From Pseudomonadota bacterium (lineage in GTDB: Bacteria; Pseudomonadota; Alphaproteobacteria; Caulobacterales; Caulobacteraceae), in contig JAFECT010000003.1 of assembly GCA_018241995.1 (NCBI GenBank), positions 62,001-126,000 of the forward strand: a stretch of DNA of 64,000 nucleotides. The letters run 5' to 3'. The position numbers and the translations under genes are program-made. Position 1 is the stretch's first letter; every line of letters starts with the position of its first letter. The notes beneath the pieces are model-generated. The model was not told where the DNA came from and did not search any database. It saw only the letters and a list, made by a program, of their open reading frames with translations. Positions 24,023 to 31,711 of the stretch are shown piece after piece.

Positions 24023-26155
24023 ATGAAACTCAAGCTCGCCTTCATGGCCGGCGCCGCGGCCCTCGCGCTGTCGGCCGGCGCTGCAGCTGCGGCCGATCAG
24101 GAAACCTGCCTGGACCGCTATTGTCAGCAGATCTCGATCTTCGGCATCGCCGCCGACGCCCAATCCTCGGGCTCGGCCCAGGGCGGCTCGACCGAGGCGC
24201 ACCGCTTCGGGACCTGGGGCTTCGACGTGTCCGGCATGGACCGCTCGGTGAAGCCCGGCGACAACTTCTACCGTTTCGCCGTCGGCAAGAGCATCGACGC
24301 CATGGCGCTGCCGTCCGACCGCGCCCGCTACGGCTCGTTCGATCAGCTGCGCGAGCTGTCCGACAACCGCGTCCACGCCCTGATCGAGGGCATGAAGACC
24401 CGCACGGACCTGAAGCCGGGCTCGGACGAAGGCAAGATCGGCGCGCTCTACGCCAGCTATATGGACGAGGCCCGCATCGAGAAGCTGGACGCCCAGCCGC
24501 TGGCCAAGGACCTGGCTGCGGTGCGCGCGATGAAGACCCGCACCGAAGTGGCCCGCTCCATGGGCCGCTCGTTCGGCGGCTTCGGAACCAGCCTGTTCGG
24601 CGCCTTCGTCACCGCCGACGCCAAGGACCCCAGCAAGAACGTATTCTACCTGGGCCAGGGCGGCCTGGGTCTGCCGGACCGCGACTACTATCTGAAGGAC
24701 GCCTTCAAGGAGAAGCTGGCGGCCTACAAGGCCTACGTCGCCTCGACCCTGCGCCAGATCGGCTGGGAGAACGCCGACGCCGAAGCCGACAAGATCGTCG
24801 CCTTCGAGACCAAGCTGGCCGAGGTGCAGTGGAGCCAGGTCGAGGATCGCGACGCGGACAAGACCTACAACCCCATGACCATCGCCCAACTGGAGAAGGC
24901 CGCGCCGGGCTTCGAATGGCGACCCTTCATGCAGGCGGCTGGCGCCGGCAAGGTCACGCGCGTGATCGTGGCCGAGAAGACCGCTTTCCCGAAGATGGCC
25001 AAGATCTACGCGGCGACGCCGATCTCGACCCTGCAGGCCTGGCAGGCGTTCCACGGCACGGACGGCGCGGCGGGTCTGCTGTCGAAACGCTTCGCCGACG
25101 CGGCCTTCAACTTCCACGGCAAGACCCTGCAGGGCACGCCCGCCCAGCGTCCCCGCTGGAAGCGCGCCGGGAGCTTCACCGAGGCCGCCATGGGCGAGGC
25201 CATCGGCCGGGCCTATGTGGCGGAATACTTCCCGCCTGAATCCAAGGCAAAGATGATCCAGCTGATCGCGGACCTGCGCACCGCCATGCGCATCCGCATC
25301 GAGCATCTGGAGTGGATGGGCCCCCAGACCAAGACCAAGGCGCTGGAGAAGCTCGACAAGTTCATGGTCAAGGTGGGTTATCCCGACAAATGGCGTGACT
25401 ACTCCGGCCTGCAGGTCGACGCCTCGGACCTCTACGGCAACGCCCAGCACGTCGGCCGCTTCCAGTGGAACTACCTGCTGGCCAAGCTCAACAAGCCGGT
25501 GGATCGCGCCGAATGGGGCATGACCCCTCAGACGGTGAACGCCTACTACAACCCGAGCCTGAACGAGATCGTGTTCCCGGCGGCGATCCTGCAGCCGCCG
25601 TTCTTCGATCCGAACGCTGACGCGGCCGTCAACTACGGCGCCATCGGCGGGGTGATCGGCCACGAAATGGGCCACGGCTTCGACGACCAGGGCCGCAAGT
25701 CCGACGGCAACGGCGTCCTGACCGACTGGTGGACGCCCGAGGACGCGTCGAAGTTCCAGGTCCAGGCCGACCGCCTGGGCAAGCAGTACGACGCCTTCGA
25801 GATCCTGCCCGGCGTCCATGTGCAGGGCGCGCTCACCATGGGCGAGAACATCGGCGACCTGAACGGCTCGACGCTGGCGGTGGAGGCCTATCACGCCTCG
25901 CTGAAGGGCCAGCCCGCGCCGGTCATCGACGGCTTCACCGGCGACCAGCGCGTCTACCTCGGCTGGGCCCAGGTGTGGCGCGAGAAGGCGCGCGACGACT
26001 ATTACAAGAACCTGGTCACGACGAACCCGCACTCGCCGTCGCCCTTCCGCGCCATCGGGCCGGAGCGCAACGAGCAGGCCTGGTACGACGCCTTCGACGT
26101 CAAGCCCGGCGACAAGTACTACATCGACCCGAAGGACCGGGTTCGCATGTGGTGA
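24023..26155 (+). CDS. M13 family metallopeptidase, copy 3 (divergent)
   Basis: The protein has 710 residues with signal MKLKLAFMAGAAALALSAG. The zinc site reads HEMGHGFDDQGR (His547, His551) instead of HEMTH, and the third-ligand motif ENIGDLNGS instead of ENIADLGG; the metal and catalytic residues themselves are kept. It has a Cys pair near the mature N-terminus (ETCLDRYCQQ), absent from copies 1 and 2, and an N-terminal domain that diverges more. It ends RMW. Probably an active enzyme with different specificity. Own promoter region (117 bp) and terminator. Confidence 0.92.
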   Translation: MKLKLAFMAGAAALALSAGAAAAADQETCLDRYCQQISIFGIAADAQSSGSAQGGSTEAHRFGTWGFDVSGMDRSVKPGDNFYRFAVGKSIDAMALPSDRARYGSFDQLRELSDNRVHALIEGMKTRTDLKPGSDEGKIGALYASYMDEARIEKLDAQPLAKDLAAVRAMKTRTEVARSMGRSFGGFGTSLFGAFVTADAKDPSKNVFYLGQGGLGLPDRDYYLKDAFKEKLAAYKAYVASTLRQIGWENADAEADKIVAFETKLAEVQWSQVEDRDADKTYNPMTIAQLEKAAPGFEWRPFMQAAGAGKVTRVIVAEKTAFPKMAKIYAATPISTLQAWQAFHGTDGAAGLLSKRFADAAFNFHGKTLQGTPAQRPRWKRAGSFTEAAMGEAIGRAYVAEYFPPESKAKMIQLIADLRTAMRIRIEHLEWMGPQTKTKALEKLDKFMVKVGYPDKWRDYSGLQVDASDLYGNAQHVGRFQWNYLLAKLNKPVDRAEWGMTPQTVNAYYNPSLNEIVFPAAILQPPFFDPNADAAVNYGAIGGVIGHEMGHGFDDQGRKSDGNGVLTDWWTPEDASKFQVQADRLGKQYDAFEILPGVHVQGALTMGENIGDLNGSTLAVEAYHASLKGQPAPVIDGFTGDQRVYLGWAQVWREKARDDYYKNLVTTNPHSPSPFRAIGPERNEQAWYDAFDVKPGDKYYIDPKDRVRMW

Positions 26156-26180
26156 TGCGGGCGAAAGCCTGATCGCGAAC

Positions 26181-26210
26181 GGGCCGGGGCGGCGACGCTC
26201 CGGCCCTTTT
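26181..26210 (+). terminator. Intrinsic terminator after M13 copy 3
   Basis: A 10-bp stem GGGCCGGGGC / GCTCCGGCCC with one G-T wobble and loop GGCGAC, followed by TTTT. Confidence 0.85.
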
Positions 26211-26231
26211 CGTTGGCGCCGGCATGCGGTC

Positions 26232-26264
26232 AAAAGAAAACCCGCCGCGGGTGACCGCGACGGG
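26232..26264 (-). terminator. Minus-strand intrinsic terminator
   Basis: On the minus strand CCCGTCGCGG / CCGCGGCGGG (10 bp, one G-T) with loop TCAC, followed by TTTTCTTTT. It ends either the possible small RNA or a long 3' tail of hisS. Confidence 0.8.
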
Positions 26265-26341
26265 CTTCTTGCTCTTGTCGAGCGGGCGTCTCCTCCCCGA
26301 AACGCCGGAGATGCGTGCGGCTACGCGCTCACGTCTCACAG
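26232..26341 (-). ncRNA. Candidate small RNA or structured hisS 3' region
   Basis: The 301-bp gap between M13 copy 3 and hisS holds no supportable gene. On the minus strand a -35-like TTGACT (complement 26371-26376) is followed 17 nt later by a weak TCACAT (complement 26348-26353). The ~110 nt that follow contain an 8-bp hairpin (GGCGTTTC / GAGACGCC) exposing GGGGAG, then the strong terminator. Reading frames here run through the terminator and look non-coding. The -10 is poor, so a processed hisS 3' tail is equally possible. Confidence 0.35.
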
Positions 26342-26456
26342 TCGGAAATGTGACGTGAAAGTGTCGCCTGAGTCAATTGCATAGGCGCCACACAGACCGA
26401 CGGAATCCCAAACTGATCAATGTTCAGAAAGGCGCGTCTCGCCGCACCTCGCCGTG

Positions 26457-27935
26457 TCAGGCGCCTTCGATGATCCGGCGCACCACATCGACCATCTCAG
26501 CCCTGGGCACCGTGACCTGGCCCGGGCGTTCGGACTTCCAGGCGTCGTGGTCCTTGAGCTTCGACGCCATCTCGCGGCCGAGGTCCAGGTCCTTGATGGT
26601 CACGGTCCCGGCGGCCAGCTCGTCGCCGCCGATGATCACCGCGGCCGGCGAGAGGCGCCGGTCGGCGTATTTCATCTGAGCCTTCATGCCCGAGCGGCCG
26701 AGATAGACCTCGGCTGCGATTCCGGCGTCGCGAAGCTGACGGGCGACGGCGAAATATTCGCCCATGGCCGCCTCGTCGAAGGCGATGACGACGACCGGGC
26801 CCCGCGATTCGGCGCCCTTGCTGCCGTCCGACGCCCAGGCCAGCTGCTGCAGCGCCACCACCAGGCGGCTGACGCCGAAAGAGAAGCCGGTCGCGGGCGT
26901 GCGTTCGCCGGTGAAGCGCGCCACCAGATCGTCGTAGCGCCCCCCGCCGCCGACCGATCCGAGGCGCAGCGGCTTGCCGTCCAGGCCATTGTGCACGATC
27001 TCGGCCTCGTAGACGGGGCCGGTGTAGTACTCAAGCCCGCGCACCACCGCCGGATCGAACCGCGCCTGCTCTTCGCTGACGCCCATGCCCTTCAGCGCCG
27101 CGTCGATGCGCGCCAGTTCGGCCAGGGCTTCGGTCGTTTCGGCCGAGCCAGAGAAACTGTCCGACAGCCAATCGAGGAAGGCGCCGCGCGTGGTCTGGCC
27201 GGGGGCGGTGACGTAGCGCATCACCGTGTCGATGGCGGCAGGCGCCAGTTCGGCACCCTTGGTGAAGTCGCCGGATTCGTCGAGCCGCCCCTTGCCCAGC
27301 AGCAGGGTCACGCCCTCGGCGCCGAACTTGTCGAACTTGTCGATGGCGCGCAGCACCGTCAGCGTCTGGCCCGCGTCGGTGACGCCGGCCGAGGCCAGCA
27401 CGCCGTTGACCAGCTTGCGGTTGTTCATCTTCAGAACGGCGCCGCCCTCGGGGATGCCCGCGGCCTCCAGGCCCTGCACGGCCATGGCCACGATCTCGGC
27501 ATCGGCCTCGGGACGGTCGGAGCCGACCGTGTCGGCGTCGCACTGGATGAACTCGCGGAACCGACCCGGGCCGGGCTTCTCGTTCCTCCACACCGTGCCG
27601 AAAGCGTAGCGGCGAAACGGCTTGGGCAGGGTCTCCCAGTTCTGAGCGGCGAAGCGCGCGAGCGGCGCGGTCAGGTCGTAGCGCAGCGCCATCCACTGCT
27701 CGTCGTCGTCCTGCAGGGCGAAGACGCCTTCGTTCGGGCGGTCGCTGTCGGGCAGGAACTTGCCCAGCGCGTCGGCGAACTCGAAGGCAGGGGTGTCCAG
27801 CGGCTCGAAGCCCCAGCGCTCATAGACCTTGGAAACGGCGTCCAGGATACGGCGCTCGGCGTTGAGGTCCCGCGCGCGGCGGTCCTGGAAGCCGCGCGGC
27901 GAGCGCGCTTCGGGGCGGAATTCGGTGTCGGACAT
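26457..27935 (-). CDS. hisS: Histidyl-tRNA synthetase
   Basis: A 492-residue class II aminoacyl-tRNA synthetase. Motif 1 region RRILDAVSKVYERWGFEPLDTPAFE, motif 2 FRRYAFGTVWRNEKPGPGRFREF, histidine A-motif RGLEYYTGPVYEAEI, motif 3 GGRYDDLVARFTGERTPATGFSFGVSRL, and a C-terminal anticodon-binding domain (from about residue 375). It is longer than the ~424-residue E. coli enzyme, as in other alphaproteobacteria. Essential; single copy in the window. Confidence 0.95.
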   Translation of the reverse strand: MSDTEFRPEARSPRGFQDRRARDLNAERRILDAVSKVYERWGFEPLDTPAFEFADALGKFLPDSDRPNEGVFALQDDDEQWMALRYDLTAPLARFAAQNWETLPKPFRRYAFGTVWRNEKPGPGRFREFIQCDADTVGSDRPEADAEIVAMAVQGLEAAGIPEGGAVLKMNNRKLVNGVLASAGVTDAGQTLTVLRAIDKFDKFGAEGVTLLLGKGRLDESGDFTKGAELAPAAIDTVMRYVTAPGQTTRGAFLDWLSDSFSGSAETTEALAELARIDAALKGMGVSEEQARFDPAVVRGLEYYTGPVYEAEIVHNGLDGKPLRLGSVGGGGRYDDLVARFTGERTPATGFSFGVSRLVVALQQLAWASDGSKGAESRGPVVVIAFDEAAMGEYFAVARQLRDAGIAAEVYLGRSGMKAQMKYADRRLSPAAVIIGGDELAAGTVTIKDLDLGREMASKLKDHDAWKSERPGQVTVPRAEMVDVVRRIIEGA

Positions 27936-28038
27936 CGCGCCCGGTTACCGGATCGAGCCGGGCGGGGCAACCGTGCGGCCACGGAACGTCGTGGACTCAG
28001 GATCGTTCTGGAACCTCAGGGAATCCAAGGAGCGCGAG

Positions 28039-28206
28039 ATGCCCAGAGAACTGATCGATACCGGAAACGACAAGCGTTACGTCCGTCGCAACGAGAAGGG
28101 CGAGTTCAACAAGGTGGTGGATCTGTCGAAGTCGCTATCCGCCGACGCCCGCAAGGACGCCAAGACCAAGGTCAAAAAAGGCGACGGCGACCGCGGCGAC
28201 CATTGA
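28039..28206 (+). CDS. Small conserved protein, 55 aa
   Basis: Starts MPRELIDTGNDKRYVRRNEKG and ends GDGDRGDH. AAGGAG at 28027-28032 fixes the ATG. The pattern (RYVRR..GF, SLSADARKDAKT, GDRGDH) matches a small basic protein family that I recall from Alphaproteobacteria, with no known function. Its TGA overlaps the TTG start of the exonuclease III gene (TTGA), so the two are translationally coupled. Confidence 0.75.
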   Translation: MPRELIDTGNDKRYVRRNEKGEFNKVVDLSKSLSADARKDAKTKVKKGDGDRGDH

Positions 28207-29024
28207 GGATCGCCACCTACAACGTCAACGGCGTCAACGGCCGGCTGCCCAACCTGCTCGACTGGCTTGAGGAGACCCGGCCGGACGCGGTCTGCCTGCA
28301 AGAGCTGAAGGCGCCCGACGAGCGGTTCCCAGCCGAGGCCATCGGGAAGGCCGGCTACGGCGCGGTCTGGCACGGCCAGAAGGCCTGGAACGGTGTGGCG
28401 ATCCTGGCGCGCCGATGCGAGCCTCTGGAGGTCCGCCGTGGCCTGCCCGGCGATCCCGAAGACCTGCAGAGCCGCTATATCGAGGCGGCGGTCGGCGGGG
28501 TGCTTGTCGCCTCGCTCTATGCGCCCAACGGCAACCCCCAACCGGGGCCGAAATTCGAGTTCAAGCTGGCCTGGTATCGCCGCTTCGAGGCCCATGCCGC
28601 GGACCTGCTGGCGACCGGCCATCCGGTAGTGCTGGCCGGCGACTACAACATCATGCCGACCGAACTCGACGTCTACGCGCCGGAGCGCTGGACCGAGGAC
28701 GCCCTGTTCCATCCCAAGGTGCGCGAGGCCTACGCCCGTCTGCTCGCCCAAGGCTGGACCGACGCCCTGAGGACGCGCTTCCCAGGGCAGCGCGTCTACA
28801 CCTTCTGGAAGTACCTGCGGAACGCCTACGAGCGCGACGCGGGCTTGCGCATCGACCACCTGCTGCTCAGCCCGTCGGTCAAGCTGCTCGACGCCGGCGT
28901 CGACCGCGCCTTCCGTGGCCGGGAGAAGGCCAGCGACCACGCCGCGGTCTGGGTCGAGATCGAGGCCCTTACTGCGGCGGCAAAGCCAGGGAAGACTGCC
29001 CGAAAGCGTAGCGCCAGCCCTTAG
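28203..29024 (+). CDS. xth: Exodeoxyribonuclease III
   Basis: A 273-residue ExoIII/AP endonuclease of base-excision repair. The TTG at 28203 is the only sensible start, because the protein begins (M)RIATYNVNGVNGRLPNL directly at the catalytic fold; it overlaps the upstream stop by 4 nt. Motifs: CLQELKAPD (metal Glu), VLAGDYNIMPTELD (Asp, Asn), and RIDHLLLSP plus KASDHAAVWVEI (Asp-His pair). The basic tail AKPGKTARKRSASP is an extension whose codons overlap the convergent NTF2-like gene by 56 nt. Confidence 0.93.
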   Translation: MRIATYNVNGVNGRLPNLLDWLEETRPDAVCLQELKAPDERFPAEAIGKAGYGAVWHGQKAWNGVAILARRCEPLEVRRGLPGDPEDLQSRYIEAAVGGVLVASLYAPNGNPQPGPKFEFKLAWYRRFEAHAADLLATGHPVVLAGDYNIMPTELDVYAPERWTEDALFHPKVREAYARLLAQGWTDALRTRFPGQRVYTFWKYLRNAYERDAGLRIDHLLLSPSVKLLDAGVDRAFRGREKASDHAAVWVEIEALTAAAKPGKTARKRSASP

Positions 29025-29424
29025 GCGTGCGCACATAGGTGTCGCTGAACCACAGCCACTTGTCGTTGGACTTGCCGTCCTTGTCCCAGGCCAGGTGCAG
29101 CTTGGCGGTGACCACGGCGGTGTCGCCGTAGAGGCGCACGGTCTGGGAGCCGGGCTGCTCCTCCTGGTGGATCCAGACGATGTCGCGGTCGCGCGCGCTC
29201 TTCACCAGGGCGGCCTTGTCGTAGACGGCGCCCGAGCCGGTCACCAGGACGAAGCTGTCGAGCAGGATATCGGCCATGGTCGCCGAGTCGTTGGCCTTCA
29301 CTGCGGCCTGATAGCGCGTGTCCTGATCGGCCACGGCGCGCATGTCATCGGCCGGCGTCGCGAGGGCGGGAGAGGCGGCGGCGAGCAGGGCGAGGGCGGG
29401 CAACAGGCGAGCGATGGATGGCAT
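28969..29424 (-). CDS. Exported NTF2-like (DUF4440/SnoaL-type) protein
   Basis: The protein has 151 residues with a Sec signal (ALALLAAASPALATP). The mature part has an NTF2-like cone fold pattern: DDMRAVADQDTRYQAAVKAND, ADILLDSFVLVTGSG, VRLYGDTAVVTAKLHLAW, and SDTYVRTPKGWRYAFGQSS. Probably a periplasmic binding or small-molecule-handling protein. Its 3' end overlaps the xth 3' end by 56 nt in antisense. Confidence 0.8.
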   Translation of the reverse strand: MPSIARLLPALALLAAASPALATPADDMRAVADQDTRYQAAVKANDSATMADILLDSFVLVTGSGAVYDKAALVKSARDRDIVWIHQEEQPGSQTVRLYGDTAVVTAKLHLAWDKDGKSNDKWLWFSDTYVRTPKGWRYAFGQSSLALPPQ

Positions 29425-29528
29425 GGCGTAGGCTCCACGGTGTGTGGCGAAGAACGGCCAAGCTTAGCACGCCTGCAGCTCGTCGCGCCGCCGTTGCTGC
29501 CGACGCCACCCCTGGCGCAGCCGGTGGC

Positions 29529-31145
29529 TCAGCCTTTCAGCCGTCCGATCATGGTCGCTGTCGAAGGATCGTGATCACCCGCGGGGCCGCCCTCCAGTTC
29601 GACGAGGACTCGCCCCGCCAGCGTCTTGCCCAGCTCCACGCCCCACTGGTCGAAGCTGTTGATGCCCCAGATGACGCCTTCCACGAAGGTCTTGTGCTCA
29701 TAGAGCGCGATCAGGGCGCCGAGCGTCTGTGCGTCCAGCCGGTCGAGCAGGATGGTGGTCGAGGGGCGATCGCCGGGAAAGGTCTTTTGCGGGGCCAGGA
29801 TGTCGATCTCGGCCGGAGCCATGCCCTTGGCGGCGAGCTCGTCGCGCACCTCCGCCTCCGAGCGGCCGACCATCAGGGCCTCGGCCTGGGCGATGGCGTT
29901 GGCGAGCAGCTTGCGGTGCATGTCGGCCGGGCCGTCCATGGGCTCTCGCACGGCGACGAACTCCAGCGGGACCACGTCGGGGCCCTGGTGCATCTGCTGG
30001 AAATAGGCGTGCTGGACGTTGGCGCCTTCGTCGCCGAACACCACCGGCGCCGTGGCGCGCCCGACCGGCCTCCCGTCGACGCCGACGCGCTTGCCGTTCG
30101 ATTCCATCTCCAGCTGCTGCAGGAAGGCGGGCAGGCGGCGCAGGCGGTGGGCGTAGGGCACGACCGAGCGAGCCCGGCGGTCCAGGCCGTCGCGGTTGAA
30201 GATCTGGGCCAGGGCCAGCAATACCGGCGCGTTGCGCTCCAGCGGCGTGTCGCGGAAGTGCGCGTCCATGGTTCGCGCGCCGGCGTGCAGAGCGGCGAAG
30301 GCCTCCCAGCCCAGGGCGATGGCCACCGACAGGCTGACCGCCGACCACAGTGAATAGCGCCCGCCGACCCAGTCCCAGAAGCCGAACACCCGATCCGAGG
30401 CGATCCCGAAAGCCGAGGTTTTGTCGAGCGCGCTCGAGACCGCAGCCAGGTGAGCCCTGGCGCCTTCCGCGCCCAGGGTGTCGCTCAGCCACGCCCGCGC
30501 CGCCTCAGCGTTGGCGAGCGTCTCCTGCGTGCTGAAGGTCTTGGATACGATCACGACCAGGGTTTCCGCCGGATCGAGGTCGGCGGTGGCCAGGGCGAAT
30601 TCGGACCCGTCAACATTGGCGACGAAGCGCAGGTCGATCTCGGGTTTCAGTGGCTTGAGGCTGTCCCATAGCAGGCGTGGGCCGAGGTCGGAGCCGCCGA
30701 TGCCGATATGCAGGACCGCGCGGAACGGCTTGCCCGTGGCGCCGCGCGCCGCGCCGGAGCGCACCTCACCCGCGAAACGGCGCATGGCCTGGCGCACCGC
30801 CTCGACCTCGCCCATCACCGGCCGGCCTTGCGCTTCGAAGCCGTCTTCAGGGGGCGCGCGGAGCGCCATGTGCAGCACCGCCCGGCCTTCCGAGGTATTG
30901 ACCGGCCGGCCGCCGTAGAGCGCCGCGCGAGCGCCCTCGACGTCACTGGCGCGGGCCAGGTCCAGGGTGGCGTCCAGGCCCGCGAGGGTCCAGGACTGCT
31001 TCGACAGATCCAGCGTCAGGCCCGGCGCGGCGACGGTCAGGCGCTGCAGCCGTTCGGGCTCCAGCGTGAACAGCTCGGCGATGCGGGTCTCGGATGCGGC
31101 CTCGGCGGCGGCGTCCAGGGCGGTCCAGGCTTCGGAAGGTGTCAT
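29529..31145 (-). CDS. pgi: Glucose-6-phosphate isomerase
   Basis: A 538-residue cytoplasmic enzyme interconverting glucose-6-phosphate and fructose-6-phosphate. It has the phosphosugar-binding IGIGGSDLGPRLL, VIVSKTFSTQETL, FGFWDWVGGRYSLWSAVSLS, the catalytic region QQMHQGPDVVPLEF and the signature-like INSFDQWGVELGK. Length is that of the family. ATG 31145 is chosen because it starts the family-typical N-terminus; the frame stays open 12 codons further upstream. Confidence 0.95.
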   Translation of the reverse strand: MTPSEAWTALDAAAEAASETRIAELFTLEPERLQRLTVAAPGLTLDLSKQSWTLAGLDATLDLARASDVEGARAALYGGRPVNTSEGRAVLHMALRAPPEDGFEAQGRPVMGEVEAVRQAMRRFAGEVRSGAARGATGKPFRAVLHIGIGGSDLGPRLLWDSLKPLKPEIDLRFVANVDGSEFALATADLDPAETLVVIVSKTFSTQETLANAEAARAWLSDTLGAEGARAHLAAVSSALDKTSAFGIASDRVFGFWDWVGGRYSLWSAVSLSVAIALGWEAFAALHAGARTMDAHFRDTPLERNAPVLLALAQIFNRDGLDRRARSVVPYAHRLRRLPAFLQQLEMESNGKRVGVDGRPVGRATAPVVFGDEGANVQHAYFQQMHQGPDVVPLEFVAVREPMDGPADMHRKLLANAIAQAEALMVGRSEAEVRDELAAKGMAPAEIDILAPQKTFPGDRPSTTILLDRLDAQTLGALIALYEHKTFVEGVIWGINSFDQWGVELGKTLAGRVLVELEGGPAGDHDPSTATMIGRLKG

Positions 31146-31237
31146 CGCCGTTGGGTTAGCTCGCTCGAGGCGGCAGGTCACGTCTCGTTTACGGGTCGCG
31201 GTTAACCATCGGGGAAGTTCTGTCCGGAGGACACCCC

Positions 31238-31708
31238 ATGTGCGGAATGGCGCTCGCAGCCTCGCTGGCCTTGGCCGACCTCTATGGCGCCGGTCCCGCC
31301 GCGCGCCCGGTCCAGCCGGTCTCGGCCCTGTCGCAGGAGCCGCTCTACGCGCAGATCGTTTCCAGCGCCCAGCGCCTGGAGGCCGACGCCAAGGCGATGC
31401 GGGCCCTGCCGGGCCTGAAGAGCGCGCCGTCGGCGGTGGTGCTGCCGGGCTTCGCCAAGCTCAAGAGCGAAGCGATGAAGCTCTCGGCCATGGACATGCA
31501 GGGCCACCTGGACCTCGCCGCGCGCAAGGGCGGCGATGGCGACCTGAAGTGCATCCTCAAGGGCATCTCCCAGGATCTGCCCAAAAAGATCGCCGCGGTC
31601 GAGGACGCCAAGACCGGGCCCGAGCAGGACCTGGCGCTGGACGAGCTGGCCTATGTGCTGGACGACAACGCCGGCGTGATCCTGGCCCCGCCCAAGCCGC
31701 CGGTTTAG
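31238..31708 (+). CDS. Hypothetical protein, 156 aa
   Basis: ATG 31238 follows GGAGGA. The protein starts MCGMALAASLALADLYGAG, then a helical region (residues about 35-140) with few marked features except ILKGISQDLPKKIAAVEDAK and DLALDELAYVLDDN. The N-terminus could be a weak signal. I do not recognise the family. It is divergent from pgi and convergent with the DsbD gene, three bases apart. Confidence 0.65.
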   Translation: MCGMALAASLALADLYGAGPAARPVQPVSALSQEPLYAQIVSSAQRLEADAKAMRALPGLKSAPSAVVLPGFAKLKSEAMKLSAMDMQGHLDLAARKGGDGDLKCILKGISQDLPKKIAAVEDAKTGPEQDLALDELAYVLDDNAGVILAPPKPPV

Positions 31709-31711
31709 GCC

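Noticed and set aside
21710..26233. A 1507-codon open frame antisense to the three M13 genes
   Set aside because: It mirrors the third-position GC bias of the M13 genes, has no domain pattern, and crosses three strong terminators.
26100..26339. 79-codon minus frame between M13 copy 3 and hisS
   Set aside because: It reads through a strong terminator and into the M13 gene; non-coding RNA or untranslated tail fits better.
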